64,000 nt of DNA from Burkholderiaceae bacterium 16 (GCA_000955785.1 JYOD01000017.1:186132-250131), one strand, 5' to 3'; positions 26,226 through 34,644 are shown, numbered from the stretch's first letter. Numbers and translations: made by a program. The notes: generated by a model not told the origin, from the letters alone.

Positions 26226-26364
26226 CTACCGGTCTTCGAAGACGCTTGCGCGATCGGCAAGCTACGGCGCGCTGATCGACACCGGGCGAGCGCCGGCACA
26301 TGCGATCAGGATCAGGGCGGAACACCGGATCCAGGCATGCTGCCGGGATCGGTGCCATGGCAAC

Positions 26365-26398
26365 CGCAGCGCAGCGCGGTTTCCCGCACTGCGCTGCG
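26365..26398 (-). terminator. Hairpin after the phaP-like gene
   Basis: CGCAGCGCAG (26365-26374) and CTGCGCTGCG (26389-26398) are perfect 10-bp arms, with a nested GCGG/CCGC-like pair in the loop. It lies 9 bp beyond the phasin stop on the minus strand. Confidence 0.65.
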
Positions 26399-26406
26399 AT
26401 GGATGC

Positions 26407-26964
26407 TTACTGCTTGGCCGTGCGGCGCGAGGCCTGCTGGGCCGCGCCGGACGCCACGGCGGTCGATGCTTCGAAGTTGGACTTGACCGTTTCAGCGGCT
26501 TGCTTCGTGGCCTTCTGCACCGATTCGTAAGTGTTGTTGGCGGCGGCAACCGTCTGCTGCAGCAGGGCGGTGAGCGCTTCCGAGCCTGCCGGCGCGTTCT
26601 TCACGAACGTGTCGACGAAGGTCTGCACGCTGCGGGTGTGCTGTTCGTACTGCGCTTCCACTGCCTTGGCGAGTTCGGCCTGCGTGCCCGAGGTAATTTC
26701 ATACACATTGCGCGCATACGCCAGTGCCTTATCTGCCGCCGGTTGCGCGAACCTGCCCTGTGCGTTGAATACGTCCTTCAGGTCGCCGCCGGACAAGGCA
26801 GCCTCGATGTTGCCCTGGCTTTCGGCAAGGGTCGATTTCGCTGCCTGCAGGTTCAGCTCGGCCAGTTTCTGGAAACCGTCGAAAGCCGTATTCGTCAGCG
26901 CGAACAGGTTGGCGAAATGGGCTTTCTGGGCTTCGGCGAACTGATCGGACGAAAAAGCGAACAT
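26407..26964 (-). CDS. phaP: Phasin (PhaP1-like)
   Basis: 185-residue helical granule-associated protein. N-terminus FSSDQFAEAQKAHFANLFAL, middle NVYEITSGTQAELAKAVEAQ and the near-invariant NNTYESVQKATKQAAE match C. necator PhaP proteins. The C-terminus is Ala/Thr/Lys-rich and low-complexity. It covers PHA granules and controls their size and number. SD AGGAGAAC precedes ATG 26964. A TTGCTG-tg-CAGCAA palindrome lies about 205 bp upstream and may bind the granule-sensing repressor PhaR (inference). Confidence 0.92.
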   Translation of the reverse strand: MFAFSSDQFAEAQKAHFANLFALTNTAFDGFQKLAELNLQAAKSTLAESQGNIEAALSGGDLKDVFNAQGRFAQPAADKALAYARNVYEITSGTQAELAKAVEAQYEQHTRSVQTFVDTFVKNAPAGSEALTALLQQTVAAANNTYESVQKATKQAAETVKSNFEASTAVASGAAQQASRRTAKQ

Positions 26965-27441
26965 GCGTGTTCTCCTGTGAATCGCCCGGCTGCCAGGTCG
27001 GCATGCACGGGATGTGATGTCGGGCGGACCGGGTCGAATATCTGATCTGATTAGGAAGGGCGGCGGTGCCACTGATTTGCGCAGTGCACCATCCAATAGC
27101 AAATTCTAGAGCCCTCTATTTGGATCGCCCCTAGGGAGATACCCGAACAAAAGCAGGATCCATGCTGTTGCTGTGCAGCAAGGTCGACTTTCGCGTGCCC
27201 CCGCTTCGTGGGGTGCTTTCGGCAGCACACTACCCTTGAGTCCGCCCGGCATCATTGTCTTGTCAGGATGACATCATGACCTCGGCCCGGGCCAGGAGGT
27301 CGGCTCAACAGGCCGCACCTGCGCCGCACGCAGCCGTGGCGGGTGTGCTGGCGGGGAGACGGAGTCATCCACCTCCGGCTAGCCTTCGCCCGGTTCCCGC
27401 CGCGGCCGGTGACCCCGAAGCCGACGGATATCTCCGTGCCC
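26965..27441. other. Intergenic region with TTGCTG palindrome
   Basis: 477 bases upstream of phaP. The perfect palindrome TTGCTG-tg-CAGCAA sits at 27168-27181. PhaR regulators are known to bind TGC-rich sites, so it is a candidate. No gene on either strand is supported; the Ala/Arg-rich open frame from 27275 is compositional. Confidence 0.35.
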
Positions 27442-27765
27442 TTACGCGGCGGGCTTTTCGAAGGCGCGCACGGGCTTGAGAAACTCCAGCGTGCGCGTCC
27501 GCCTGAGCAGCCGCGGGAGCGCCGCCTCATAGGCACTGCGGTAAGGGCGCGCGAGGTGATGCTTTTGAAAATATTCGCGGCTGCAGGCCCAGGTCTCATA
27601 CAGGATGAGCGTATCCGGATCGTCGGCCGAGCGGTGCAGGTAGGTGTTGATGAAATCCGGCTCCTTGGCCATCTGCTCCAGGACGTCAAGCAGGCCGGAT
27701 TCGAGTTCGTCGCGATGCTCCGGCTTGCCCGGCAGATGGACGATAAAGGCAATGGTTTCACTCAT
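27442..27765 (-). CDS. Antibiotic biosynthesis monooxygenase (ABM) domain protein
   Basis: 107-residue dimeric alpha-beta barrel protein: ETIAFIVHLPGKPEHRDELE, LEQMAKEPDFINTYLHRS and DPDTLILYETWACSREYFQKH with HxxxxPY-like ending (HHLARPYRSAYE). Such proteins act as cofactor-free monooxygenases or as accessory proteins. It lies 44 bp behind the SDR and is probably in one operon with it. SD AAGGAGTC before ATG 27765. Confidence 0.8.
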   Translation of the reverse strand: MSETIAFIVHLPGKPEHRDELESGLLDVLEQMAKEPDFINTYLHRSADDPDTLILYETWACSREYFQKHHLARPYRSAYEAALPRLLRRTRTLEFLKPVRAFEKPAA

Positions 27766-27809
27766 GGAAAGACTCCTTGTGTGCGAGGTACGGTCGGCCG
27801 GCTCCCGCC

Positions 27810-28559
27810 TTACAGTTGGCTCATGCCACCGTCGATCACGATCTCGGTACCGACGATAAACGCCGACTCGGCCGATGCGAGGTGCAGCACGGTTGCCGCG
27901 ATTTCTTTCGGGTCGCCGAAGCGGCCGAGCGGAATCTGGCTCTTGATCTGGGCCGCGGTGTTGGCCAGCGTGTCGGCATCCAGGCCGAGCTTGCCGTAGA
28001 TTGGCGTGCTGACCGGACCCGGGCTGATCACGTTGACGCGCACGCCGAGCGGCAGCAGTTCGGCGGAGAGGGTCTTGGCCAGCGAGATGATGCCGGCCTT
28101 GCTGGCTGCATAAACCGACGAAGCCGGCATGCCGATATGTGCGTTGATCGAGCCGTTGAGCACGATGGATGCGCCTTCGTTGAACAGGGGCGTCAACGCC
28201 TGGATCTGGAAGAAGGGACCCTTCACATTGGTATTGAAGGTCTGGTCCCACATGGTTTCCTCGACGTCGGACAGGGGCGCGAACCTGGCGATGCCCGCGT
28301 TGATGAACACGGCGTCGAGCCGGATGCCCTCGTCGGTAAGACGTTGCGCGAGCGCGCGGGCGGCTGCAACGGTGCCGGCCTCGTTCCGGATGGCCAGGGC
28401 GTTGGCGCCCAGCGTGGGTCTGGCGGCTTCCAGCGTGGCTGCATCGCGGCCGGTGACAATGACGCGCGCGCCTTCCGCAGCGAACGCTTGCGCGGTCGCC
28501 AGGCCTATTCCACTGTTGCCGCCGGTGACCAGTACGGTTTTGCCTTCAAAGCGATTCAT
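27810..28559 (-). CDS. Short-chain dehydrogenase/reductase
   Basis: 249-residue classical SDR. VLVTGGNSGIGLATAQAF (cofactor loop), GRDAATLEA (Arg after beta2, suggesting NADP), VFINAGIARFAP (NAG), NGSINAHIGMPASSVYAASK with catalytic Ser, Tyr and Lys, and VSTPIYGKLG. SD AGGAGAACACC precedes ATG 28559. First gene of a two-gene unit with the ABM protein. Substrate not deducible. Confidence 0.9.
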   Translation of the reverse strand: MNRFEGKTVLVTGGNSGIGLATAQAFAAEGARVIVTGRDAATLEAARPTLGANALAIRNEAGTVAAARALAQRLTDEGIRLDAVFINAGIARFAPLSDVEETMWDQTFNTNVKGPFFQIQALTPLFNEGASIVLNGSINAHIGMPASSVYAASKAGIISLAKTLSAELLPLGVRVNVISPGPVSTPIYGKLGLDADTLANTAAQIKSQIPLGRFGDPKEIAATVLHLASAESAFIVGTEIVIDGGMSQL

Positions 28560-28765
28560 GGTGTTCTCCTGGGAACGTCTATCGGTGTTTGGTGTGCGTG
28601 TGTGAAAACATTATGGACCGCGTAGTTCAATAATCCATGCGAAGGAGTCGATGACCTCGTTCGATGGAATTGGACGTGTTTGCGGCTTGCCGGAAGCGGA
28701 TCCGGCCACACATGGAGGCGTCCAGGAGGGGAAGGAAAGCGGGGGGAGTGGTGATGAAGAAAGGA

Positions 28766-28786
28766 GGGCGCTGCCGGGCAGCGCCC
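28766..28786 (-). terminator. Hairpin after the acyl-CoA synthetase gene
   Basis: GGGCGCTGCC (28766-28775) and GGCAGCGCCC (28777-28786) are perfect arms, folding with a small loop, 28 bp beyond the minus-strand stop at 28814. No clear T-run. Confidence 0.55.
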
Positions 28787-28813
28787 CCTCATGCGTTACT
28801 GCCGCCGGCGGCG

Positions 28814-30469
28814 CTATGCCTGTCCTTGCGCCTCACGCTGCAGCGCCACTTCCTGGTTACGCAGGATAAAGCGCTGGACCTTGCCACTGGGCGTTTTCGG
28901 CAGTTCGGCCACGAACTCGATCTCGCGGGGATAGGCGTGCGCGGCAAGGCGGTTGCGCACATGCAGACGCAGTTCTTCGGCCAGTTCCGGGCTTGGCCGG
29001 TATTGCTGGTCGAGCACGACGAAAGCCTTGATCAACTCGGTGCGATCGGGATCGGGCTTGCCGATCACCGCGGTCTCGACCACCGCCGGATGCTCGATCA
29101 GCGCGCTCTCCACGTCGAACGGACCGACCCGGTAGCCGGAGGTGGTGATGACATCGTCGGCGCGGCCAATAAAGCTGATGCTGCCGTCCGGGTTCAGCTC
29201 GGCAGTGTCGCCGGTCAGGTAGTACTTGCCGACGAATGCGCCGGTCGGTGTTTCGTGATAGCCGGCGAACCAGCACATCGGCGACTGCTCCAGGTCCAGC
29301 GCCAGCGTGCCTGGCTGGCCAGCCGGCAGCTCGCGCGCTTCGTCGTCCACCACCACCACGCGATGGCCGGGGCTGGCAAAGCCGGCGGCGCCCAGGTGCA
29401 CTGGATGGCGCAGCGCGTGGTGATTACACAGCACCATGCCCAGCTCGGTCTGGCCGTAGTGATCGTGGATGGTGACGCCAAGCTCGCCGGCGAACCAGCG
29501 GATCACTTCCGGGTTGAGCGGCTCGCCTGCGCTGCTGACCGCGCGCAGCTTGCCGCGCAGCGGACCGGCCACGGCCTGCCCCGCCGCGATCAGCAGGCGA
29601 TAGGCGGTAGGTGAGCCGGCCAGGTTGGTGATGCCGTATTTTTCGATCACGCGGCAGGTGCTCTCGATGCTGAAAGGGCCGTCGTAGAAGGTAGTGGGAT
29701 GCCCCAGCGCCAGCGGCCCGGTCACCGCGTAATACAAGCCATAGGCCCAGCCCGGATCGGCGAGATTCCAGAAGGCATCCTCGGGGCGCAGGTCTACCGC
29801 ATCGCGCATATAACCCGCGAACGCGGCGACGGCCTTGAGCGGTACCAGCAAGGGCTTGGCGGGGCCGGTGGTGCCGGAGGTGAACATCATCAGGAACGGA
29901 TCGTTGCCGCTGCGCAAGACCGGTTCGAAGTCCGCGGGCTGGCGATCGAGTTCCGCCCAGAAGCTGAAGTCGCCGTGCACAAGGCCGCGGCCTTTGGCGC
30001 CACCAACGGTGAGGACTTCCGGGCAGTTCGCCACGTCCGCCAACTTGCCGCGATTGGCGCCATCGGTGACGACGAGGCGGGCGCCCGAGGCCTGCACCCG
30101 GTGTTCAATGGCCTTCGGTCCGAAGGCCGTGAACAGTGGCTGGTAGACCGCGCCTGCGCGCCATGTACCGAGGATGGTGACAAGCAACTCCGGCGTGCGC
30201 GGCAGCAAACCCGCCACCCTGTCGCCCGGCCCGATGCCCTGCGCCTTCAGGAAATTGGCGAACCGGGCGGAGAGTTTTTGCAGCTGGGTGAAGGTGTAGG
30301 TCTCGCTGGTGCCGTCGCGGCTTTCCCAGAACAGCGCGATGCGTCCGGGCAGGGCATGGCGGTCGCAGCATTCAACGCAGGCGTTGAGGGCATCGAGCTT
30401 GCCGCTCAGGCGCTCCGAGATCGATGCCTCATAGGAAAAGCCGGCGATGGCCTCGGCGTAGTCGCGCAT
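28814..30469 (-). CDS. AMP-forming acyl-CoA synthetase
   Basis: 551-residue acetyl-CoA-synthetase-like ligase. P-loop MFTSGTTGPAKPL, A5 motif HDHYGQTELGM, A7/A8 YYLTGDTAELNPDG and FIGRADDVITTSGYRVGP, and catalytic Lys in LPKTPSGKVQRF are all intact. The sequence fits medium-chain/propionyl-type members (AcsA, BenzCoA-like) rather than canonical Acs, which is about 100 residues longer. SD AGGAGACCACC before ATG 30469 decides the start. It activates a carboxylic acid to its CoA thioester. The gene stands alone. Confidence 0.88.
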   Translation of the reverse strand: MRDYAEAIAGFSYEASISERLSGKLDALNACVECCDRHALPGRIALFWESRDGTSETYTFTQLQKLSARFANFLKAQGIGPGDRVAGLLPRTPELLVTILGTWRAGAVYQPLFTAFGPKAIEHRVQASGARLVVTDGANRGKLADVANCPEVLTVGGAKGRGLVHGDFSFWAELDRQPADFEPVLRSGNDPFLMMFTSGTTGPAKPLLVPLKAVAAFAGYMRDAVDLRPEDAFWNLADPGWAYGLYYAVTGPLALGHPTTFYDGPFSIESTCRVIEKYGITNLAGSPTAYRLLIAAGQAVAGPLRGKLRAVSSAGEPLNPEVIRWFAGELGVTIHDHYGQTELGMVLCNHHALRHPVHLGAAGFASPGHRVVVVDDEARELPAGQPGTLALDLEQSPMCWFAGYHETPTGAFVGKYYLTGDTAELNPDGSISFIGRADDVITTSGYRVGPFDVESALIEHPAVVETAVIGKPDPDRTELIKAFVVLDQQYRPSPELAEELRLHVRNRLAAHAYPREIEFVAELPKTPSGKVQRFILRNQEVALQREAQGQA

Positions 30470-30991
30470 GGTGGTCTCCTGGTGTTCTTTTGTGAATGGC
30501 CGCCGTCCGTCCGGAAAGGGGCTGGCGAAATTCTGGGCCACGCCGGTGCGCCCGGCAATGGCCAAAGTTCCCAGCCTGGCTGAACCCGTTTGCCAGTGGC
30601 TGCCAGTGGTTGCCAGCGGCGCCATGGTTCAGCACCGGGGCACGGTTGCACTGGCAGGGGTAGCTAAGCTGCGCCGAATAAGTCCGGTCGCGAAGATTGT
30701 GCAGCGCCGCATCGCACAATGTGTACCGGCTGATGGATCCCATCACGGGGAAAGGCACGCCCCCGGGCAATCGGGCAATGATCGGGTAGTCGGGTGCGAG
30801 CCCCGCACGCGTGTTGACCGGGCCGTCCGTGCAGGCCTGGGCGGGCTAAGCAATCGCCGCGCCGGACGCAGCCAGCAAGGCGTCGAATCCCGCAAGAATG
30901 CACTGAACGGACCGTTCGCGCAGCATGGCCTTCCGTGCGGCGGCTCGACGCGGATGGCCGCCGCGGCACCTGTCCTATCGCGCGGGTGGAC
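30470..30991. other. Intergenic region with decamer repeat
   Basis: 522 bases with no supported gene. It contains three tandem decamers TGCCAGTGGC, TGCCAGTGGT and TGCCAGCGGC at 30591-30620, in the upstream region of the acyl-CoA synthetase gene. Nothing else was recognised. Confidence 0.4.
30591..30620. repeat. Three tandem 10-bp repeats
   Basis: TGCCAGTGGC, TGCCAGTGGT, TGCCAGCGGC in direct succession; a fourth partial copy is absent. The 10-bp period places the units on one face of the helix, 120-150 bp upstream of the acyl-CoA synthetase start. Confidence 0.7.
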
Positions 30992-31159
30992 TTACCCCAC
31001 CACGTGCCAAGGCGAGACGGAGAACGCCACCATCAGGACCGAGACGATCGCCGGCGCACCGAATTTGATCGCACGGGATTGGGCGAGTGTACCGAGCAAT
31101 ACATAGAGGCATACAAGGCCAATAGCGCACAAAAAAACGAGGCTTTGATAATCTTGCAT
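30992..31159 (-). CDS. 55-residue small membrane protein
   Basis: ATG 31159 follows AAAGGAGACATCC, an excellent ribosome site. Product begins MQDYQSLVFLCAIGLVCLYV and has one clear membrane helix (residues 7-24) and a second hydrophobic segment (APAIVSVLMVAFSVSP, residues 35-50) joined by a basic loop (QSRAIKF). Family not recognised. Two copies of CGTTATAT 14 bp apart lie in its upstream region. The strong SD, AT-rich promoter and hydrophobic content argue that it is a real gene. Confidence 0.6.
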   Translation of the reverse strand: MQDYQSLVFLCAIGLVCLYVLLGTLAQSRAIKFGAPAIVSVLMVAFSVSPWHVVG

Positions 31160-31175
31160 GGATGTCTCCTTTAAT

Positions 31176-31197
31176 CGTTATATTTTTAACGTTATAT
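31176..31197 (-). promoter_or_regulatory. Direct repeats upstream of the small membrane protein
   Basis: CGTTATAT occurs at 31176-31183 and 31190-31197 (read ATATAACG on the coding strand), 14 bp apart, in an AT-rich stretch 17-38 bp before ATG 31159. Could be promoter elements or a tandem activator site. Confidence 0.4.
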
Positions 31198-31368
31198 CTA
31201 ATGACATCACCGGACGCCGTCCGGACGCATTAACTGCCTGGAGCACGATCAAGTCCATGGTAAATCCGGAATCGCTGTGCTGGCAATCGCAAATGCCAGA
31301 GGGTATACGCGCAGATTAGCCGGCGCCTTGCGCATACATTCCACTCATTTCATTGACGGAGACAAAAA

Positions 31369-31923
31369 ATGAAACTGGCTAGAACACGATTCGCGCCGCT
31401 GGCTGGCGCACTGCTTTATACGTGTGCCGGCATTGCCAATGCGGCAGGCATGCAGGTGTCTTCGGCGTCGTTTGCGGATGGCGCCACGATCCCTGTGCTG
31501 CATGGCAACAATACGAATGATTGCGGCGGCAAGGGCGTGACGCCGCAGGTGTCATGGTCAAATCTTCCCGCCGGCGCCAAGTCGGTTGCCGTGCTGCTTT
31601 CGGATCCCGATGGCGCGATGGGGCTCGGCGTTTCGCATTGGGTTGCGTACAACATCGCCGCCGAGCGCGCGCAGCTCAAGGAGGGCGAAGCGCAGGCCGA
31701 CGGACACGGCGCCACCGTAGGCAAGAACGTCAGGGGCGAGATGATCTATCGCGGGCCTTGTCCCCCGATTGGCGATGCACCGCACCATTACACCCTGACC
31801 GTCATCGCGACGGACCTTCCGCCCTCCGCGCTGCCGCCGGGGCTGACCAGGGAGGAACTGATGTCGGCGCTCAAGGGCCACGCGCTTGGCGGCCAGAGCG
31901 TGATCGGCAAATACAGCCGTTAG
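31369..31923 (+). CDS. YbhB/YbcL-type PEBP protein
   Basis: 184-residue secreted Raf-kinase-inhibitor-like (phosphatidylethanolamine-binding) protein. Signal peptide to ANAA, then MQVSSASFADGATIPVLHG, GGKGVTPQVSWSNLPAGAKS, VLLSDPDGAM, SHWVAYNI and YRGPCPPIGDAPHHYTLTV, the DPDxP and GPxPPxGxxHxY anion-binding motifs. Cys residues in NDCGG and GPCPP may pair. Periplasmic; ligand unknown. The GNAT gene follows by 11 bp. Confidence 0.9.
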   Translation: MKLARTRFAPLAGALLYTCAGIANAAGMQVSSASFADGATIPVLHGNNTNDCGGKGVTPQVSWSNLPAGAKSVAVLLSDPDGAMGLGVSHWVAYNIAAERAQLKEGEAQADGHGATVGKNVRGEMIYRGPCPPIGDAPHHYTLTVIATDLPPSALPPGLTREELMSALKGHALGGQSVIGKYSR

Positions 31924-31934
31924 CCGCCGCGTTC

Positions 31935-32348
31935 ATGTCCATCGTCCAGATCCGTACCGCCACCGAACAGGAAGCCAGGGATGTTGGCGCACGGTTGCGG
32001 TGCTTTAACTACGCGGCAATCGGCGAGTACGAAAGCCAGCCGGTCTGGCTCGTCGCCAGGAACGGGCAGGGTGAGGTAGTCGGCGGCCTGAACAGCTACG
32101 TCATGATGCAGTGGCTGTCGATCAACGTGCTCTGGGTCGCGGAGGAAGCGCGCGGCGCGGGGCTCGGTTCGCGCCTGCTCATCGATGCCGAGGCGCGCGC
32201 CAGGGAACTGGGTGCGCACAGTGCCTGCCTGGATACCTTCGAATGGCAGGCCGCGCCGTTCTACGCCAGGCATGGCTATGCGGAGTTCGGTCGCTTGCAG
32301 GATTTTCCCGTCGGGTCATTCCGGCTCTACATGAGCAAGAAGCTCTAA
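31935..32348 (+). CDS. GNAT-family acetyltransferase
   Basis: 137-residue N-acetyltransferase. The acetyl-CoA loop is VAEEARGAGLGSRLLIDAEARA (motif A, R/Q-x-x-G-x-G/A), followed by HSACLDTFEWQAAPFYARHGYAEFGRL (motif B with the FYxxxGF element). Start ATG 31935 lies 11 bp after the PEBP stop, so the two are probably co-transcribed. SD is weak. Acceptor unknown. Confidence 0.87.
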   Translation: MSIVQIRTATEQEARDVGARLRCFNYAAIGEYESQPVWLVARNGQGEVVGGLNSYVMMQWLSINVLWVAEEARGAGLGSRLLIDAEARARELGAHSACLDTFEWQAAPFYARHGYAEFGRLQDFPVGSFRLYMSKKL

Positions 32349-32727
32349 GCCATCACGCCGGCACCTCGCAAGAGGGCCCGGCGTGTCTCGCCGTCCTCTT
32401 CCTGAGTGACGAACTCTGGCATTCATGCCGATACTCCGGGCTTTTCTTGCCCAAAGACTAAGACTCGAAATATCGCAGTTTCCGCCGTCTGCCGTGTGCA
32501 GTCGGGGGAGTCCCTTCGCTCACACCGCACGAGATCTTCCCGGCACAGGCTTCGCCGTGCAAAAAAACTCCTTGAATTCCATAACTACGACTCATAGAAT
32601 CGGAGTTATAGAGGGGCTTGTGGCGCAGCCCGGCCCTTTTCTCCTTCCTTCACGGACCAAAGCCCGCGCGGTGGCGCAAGGAGGTCCCGCAGCGTGTAAG
32701 CACGCATCAATTCAACGGAGTGGCATG
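32349..32727. other. Promoter region of the NDH-2-like gene
   Basis: 379 bases with no gene. It contains the 25-bp inverted repeat at 32583-32607 described separately, 120 bp before the flavoprotein start. AT-rich bases 32560-32612 probably contain the promoter. Confidence 0.5.
32583..32607. promoter_or_regulatory. Rrf2-type operator upstream of NDH-2
   Basis: Inverted repeat with arms AACTACGA and TCGGAGTT around a 9-nt spacer. It matches the site at 34620-34644 upstream of the Rrf2 gene in 19 of 25 positions, in the same orientation (shared AACTA, GA, AT, GAATCG, AGTT). Most likely the Rrf2 regulator's site. Confidence 0.65.
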
Positions 32728-33933
32728 ATGACCAAACGTATCCTGGTAGTTGGCGCCGGCTTTGCCGGTATGTGGAGCGCCCTGAGCGCGGCGCGCCTGA
32801 TCGACCAGCAGGGAGAGACGGGCATAGAGATCGCGCTGATCGCCCCCCAGCCGGAGCTGCATGTGCGTCCGCGCCTCTATGAAGTGGGTGCCGCGCAGAT
32901 GCGGGCGCCGCTCAAGGAGATCTTCGATGCGGTTGGCGTCAGGTTCATCCAGGGCACGGTGGAGCGGATCCATGCGGACCGCCATGAAGTGGAGGTGGTC
33001 GGTCTCGATCAGGTCCGCTCCACCGTGGCGTATGACCGCCTTGTGCTGGCTACGGGCAGCCGCCTGTTCCGCCCGCAAATCCCCGGCCTGGACAAGCACG
33101 CATTCAGCGTTGATCAGGTCGATGAAGCGGCCGAGCTGGAGGCGCATATCAAGCGTCTGGCCGACCATCCCGCATCCCCTGCGCGCAATACCGTGGTGGT
33201 GGCTGGTGGCGGCTTCACCGGTATCGAGACAGCCGCGGAAATGCCGGCGCGCCTGCGCGAGGCGCTGGGGGAGGACGCCGACGTGAACGTCGTCGTGGTC
33301 GATCGCAACGACGAAGTGGCGGCCGAACTCGGTGCCGGACCGCGCCCCGTCATCACGCAGGCACTCGATGCACTTGGCGTCAGCTGGCGGCTTGGCTCCG
33401 CGGTGGCGTCCGTCGACGAGAATGGCCTGACCACCGCGGACGGACAACGCATCGATGCCAGGACGGTGATCTGGACTGCCGGCGTGCGCGCGAGTTCGCT
33501 GACGCAGCAGATCCCCGCGCAGCGCGATACGTTCGGCCGCCTGCACGTGGACAGCAGCCTGCGCGTCAAGGGCGTGGACACCGTGTTCGCCACCGGCGAC
33601 GTCGCCTATGCCGCGACGGACGATGAAGGCAACTACGCCGCGATGTCGTGCCAGCACGCGATGAACCTTGGCCGTTCGGCAGGACACAATGTGGCGGCGG
33701 ATCTGCTCGGCCTTGCGCCGATCCCGTACAGCCAGCCGAAGTACGTCACCTGCCTGGACCTGGGTCCGTGGGGTGCGGTTTATACCGAGGGCTGGGAGCG
33801 CGAAGTCAGGCTCGTGGGTGCCGATGCCAAGAAGCTGAAGAGCCAGATCAACTCGGAGTGGATCTATCCGCCCAGCGCCGATCGCGCGGAGGCACTGGCC
33901 GCGGCCGATCCGAACCGCATCGTGGTGGCGTGA
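32728..33933 (+). CDS. Type II NADH dehydrogenase-like flavoprotein
   Basis: 401-residue FAD/NAD(P)H oxidoreductase. FAD loop ILVVGAGFAGMWSA (residues 5-18), NADH loop VVVAGGGFTGIETAAEMPA, second FAD motif GVDTVFATGDVAYA and a C-terminal part GPWGAVYTEGWEREV, consistent with single-subunit NDH-2-type enzymes that feed electrons to quinone without proton pumping. ATG 32728 is chosen over ATG 32725 because GGAG sits 7 nt upstream. It is convergent with the Rrf2 gene behind a strong bidirectional terminator; both carry the same operator, so redox control by Rrf2 is likely. Confidence 0.88.
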   Translation: MTKRILVVGAGFAGMWSALSAARLIDQQGETGIEIALIAPQPELHVRPRLYEVGAAQMRAPLKEIFDAVGVRFIQGTVERIHADRHEVEVVGLDQVRSTVAYDRLVLATGSRLFRPQIPGLDKHAFSVDQVDEAAELEAHIKRLADHPASPARNTVVVAGGGFTGIETAAEMPARLREALGEDADVNVVVVDRNDEVAAELGAGPRPVITQALDALGVSWRLGSAVASVDENGLTTADGQRIDARTVIWTAGVRASSLTQQIPAQRDTFGRLHVDSSLRVKGVDTVFATGDVAYAATDDEGNYAAMSCQHAMNLGRSAGHNVAADLLGLAPIPYSQPKYVTCLDLGPWGAVYTEGWEREVRLVGADAKKLKSQINSEWIYPPSADRAEALAAADPNRIVVA

Positions 33934-34003
33934 TCGGAAACCCGGCAACGTTCGCTCGCGCGGCGTTGCCGGATGTCCTGATGGCAGGATAGTAAGGGCA
34001 AAG

Positions 34004-34046
34004 GTAAAGGCCGGACCGTCAATCGCGCTGACGGTCCGGCCTTTAC
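34004..34046. terminator. Bidirectional terminator between NDH-2 and Rrf2 genes
   Basis: Perfect 18-bp stem (GTAAAGGCCGGACCGTCA against its complement) with a 7-nt loop, between convergent genes. The base of the stem is A/T, which gives short T-runs on both strands. Confidence 0.9.
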
Positions 34047-34074
34047 TCGCTGGCGTCGGCCGAATCGCCTTGGC

Positions 34075-34614
34075 CTAGTCCCTGGCATCCGTGTCGCGGT
34101 CGCCGCGACGATGCGTGGCGCGGTCCGTCAGCCACTGCACCACATGCGGCCCGAAGCTGGCGTTTGCCTTGGCGAGGGTCCGTTCGGCCAGGTCGGCGAG
34201 GGTATGCTTTGACAGCTCTTGCCGCATGGCCTTTTCCGCCGCCTGCATCACCGCATGGATGGAGCAGACGCCGCGCGTGGCCCAGGCGGGCGGCGCATCC
34301 TCGAACAGCGCGCAGCGCGAGCGGATCTCGCGGCAATCGAACAGCGCCTTGTCTCCGTCGATGGCTTCCACGACATCCTGGACGGTGATTTTCCCTGCCG
34401 GCCGCGCCAGCGAAAAGCCGCCGCGGATGCCCTCGGTTGCCACCACCAGGTCGGCCTTGGCAAGCTTGGTGAACAGCTTGGCGAGGTATTCGACAGGCAC
34501 GCCTTGCAGGTTGGCCAGGTCCCGCACGCTGGCGCCTTTGGTGCCCGGCGGCGGGTCCACGAGGAACAGCAGGCAATGCAGTCCGTATTCGACACCTGTG
34601 CTGATGTGGGGCAT
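34075..34614 (-). CDS. Rrf2-family regulator, three cysteines
   Basis: 179-residue winged-helix regulator. N-terminus MPHISTGVEYGLHCLLFL; HTH around VRDLANLQGVPVEYLAKLF (about residues 30-48) and wing ATEGIRGGFSLAR. Cysteines 94, 101 and 117 (LFDCREIRSRC, GVCSIHAV) occupy the position of the Fe-S ligands of IscR/NsrR, so an Fe-S cluster or thiol switch is likely. A 25-bp site immediately upstream matches one before the NDH-2 gene, suggesting autoregulation and control of that gene. Confidence 0.9.
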   Translation of the reverse strand: MPHISTGVEYGLHCLLFLVDPPPGTKGASVRDLANLQGVPVEYLAKLFTKLAKADLVVATEGIRGGFSLARPAGKITVQDVVEAIDGDKALFDCREIRSRCALFEDAPPAWATRGVCSIHAVMQAAEKAMRQELSKHTLADLAERTLAKANASFGPHVVQWLTDRATHRRGDRDTDARD

Positions 34615-34619
34615 GACTT

Positions 34620-34644
34620 AACTAAGATAAATTGAATCGTAGTT
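34620..34644. promoter_or_regulatory. Rrf2-type operator at its own gene
   Basis: Inverted repeat with arms AACTAAGAT and ATCGTAGTT, 6 bp before the ATG of the Rrf2 gene. It would overlap the promoter or early transcript and gives autoregulation. It pairs with the site at 32583-32607. Confidence 0.65.

Noticed and set aside
27275..27478. 67-codon plus-strand open frame
   Set aside because: Ala/Arg/Pro-rich with weak ribosome site, partly antisense to the ABM gene; compositional.
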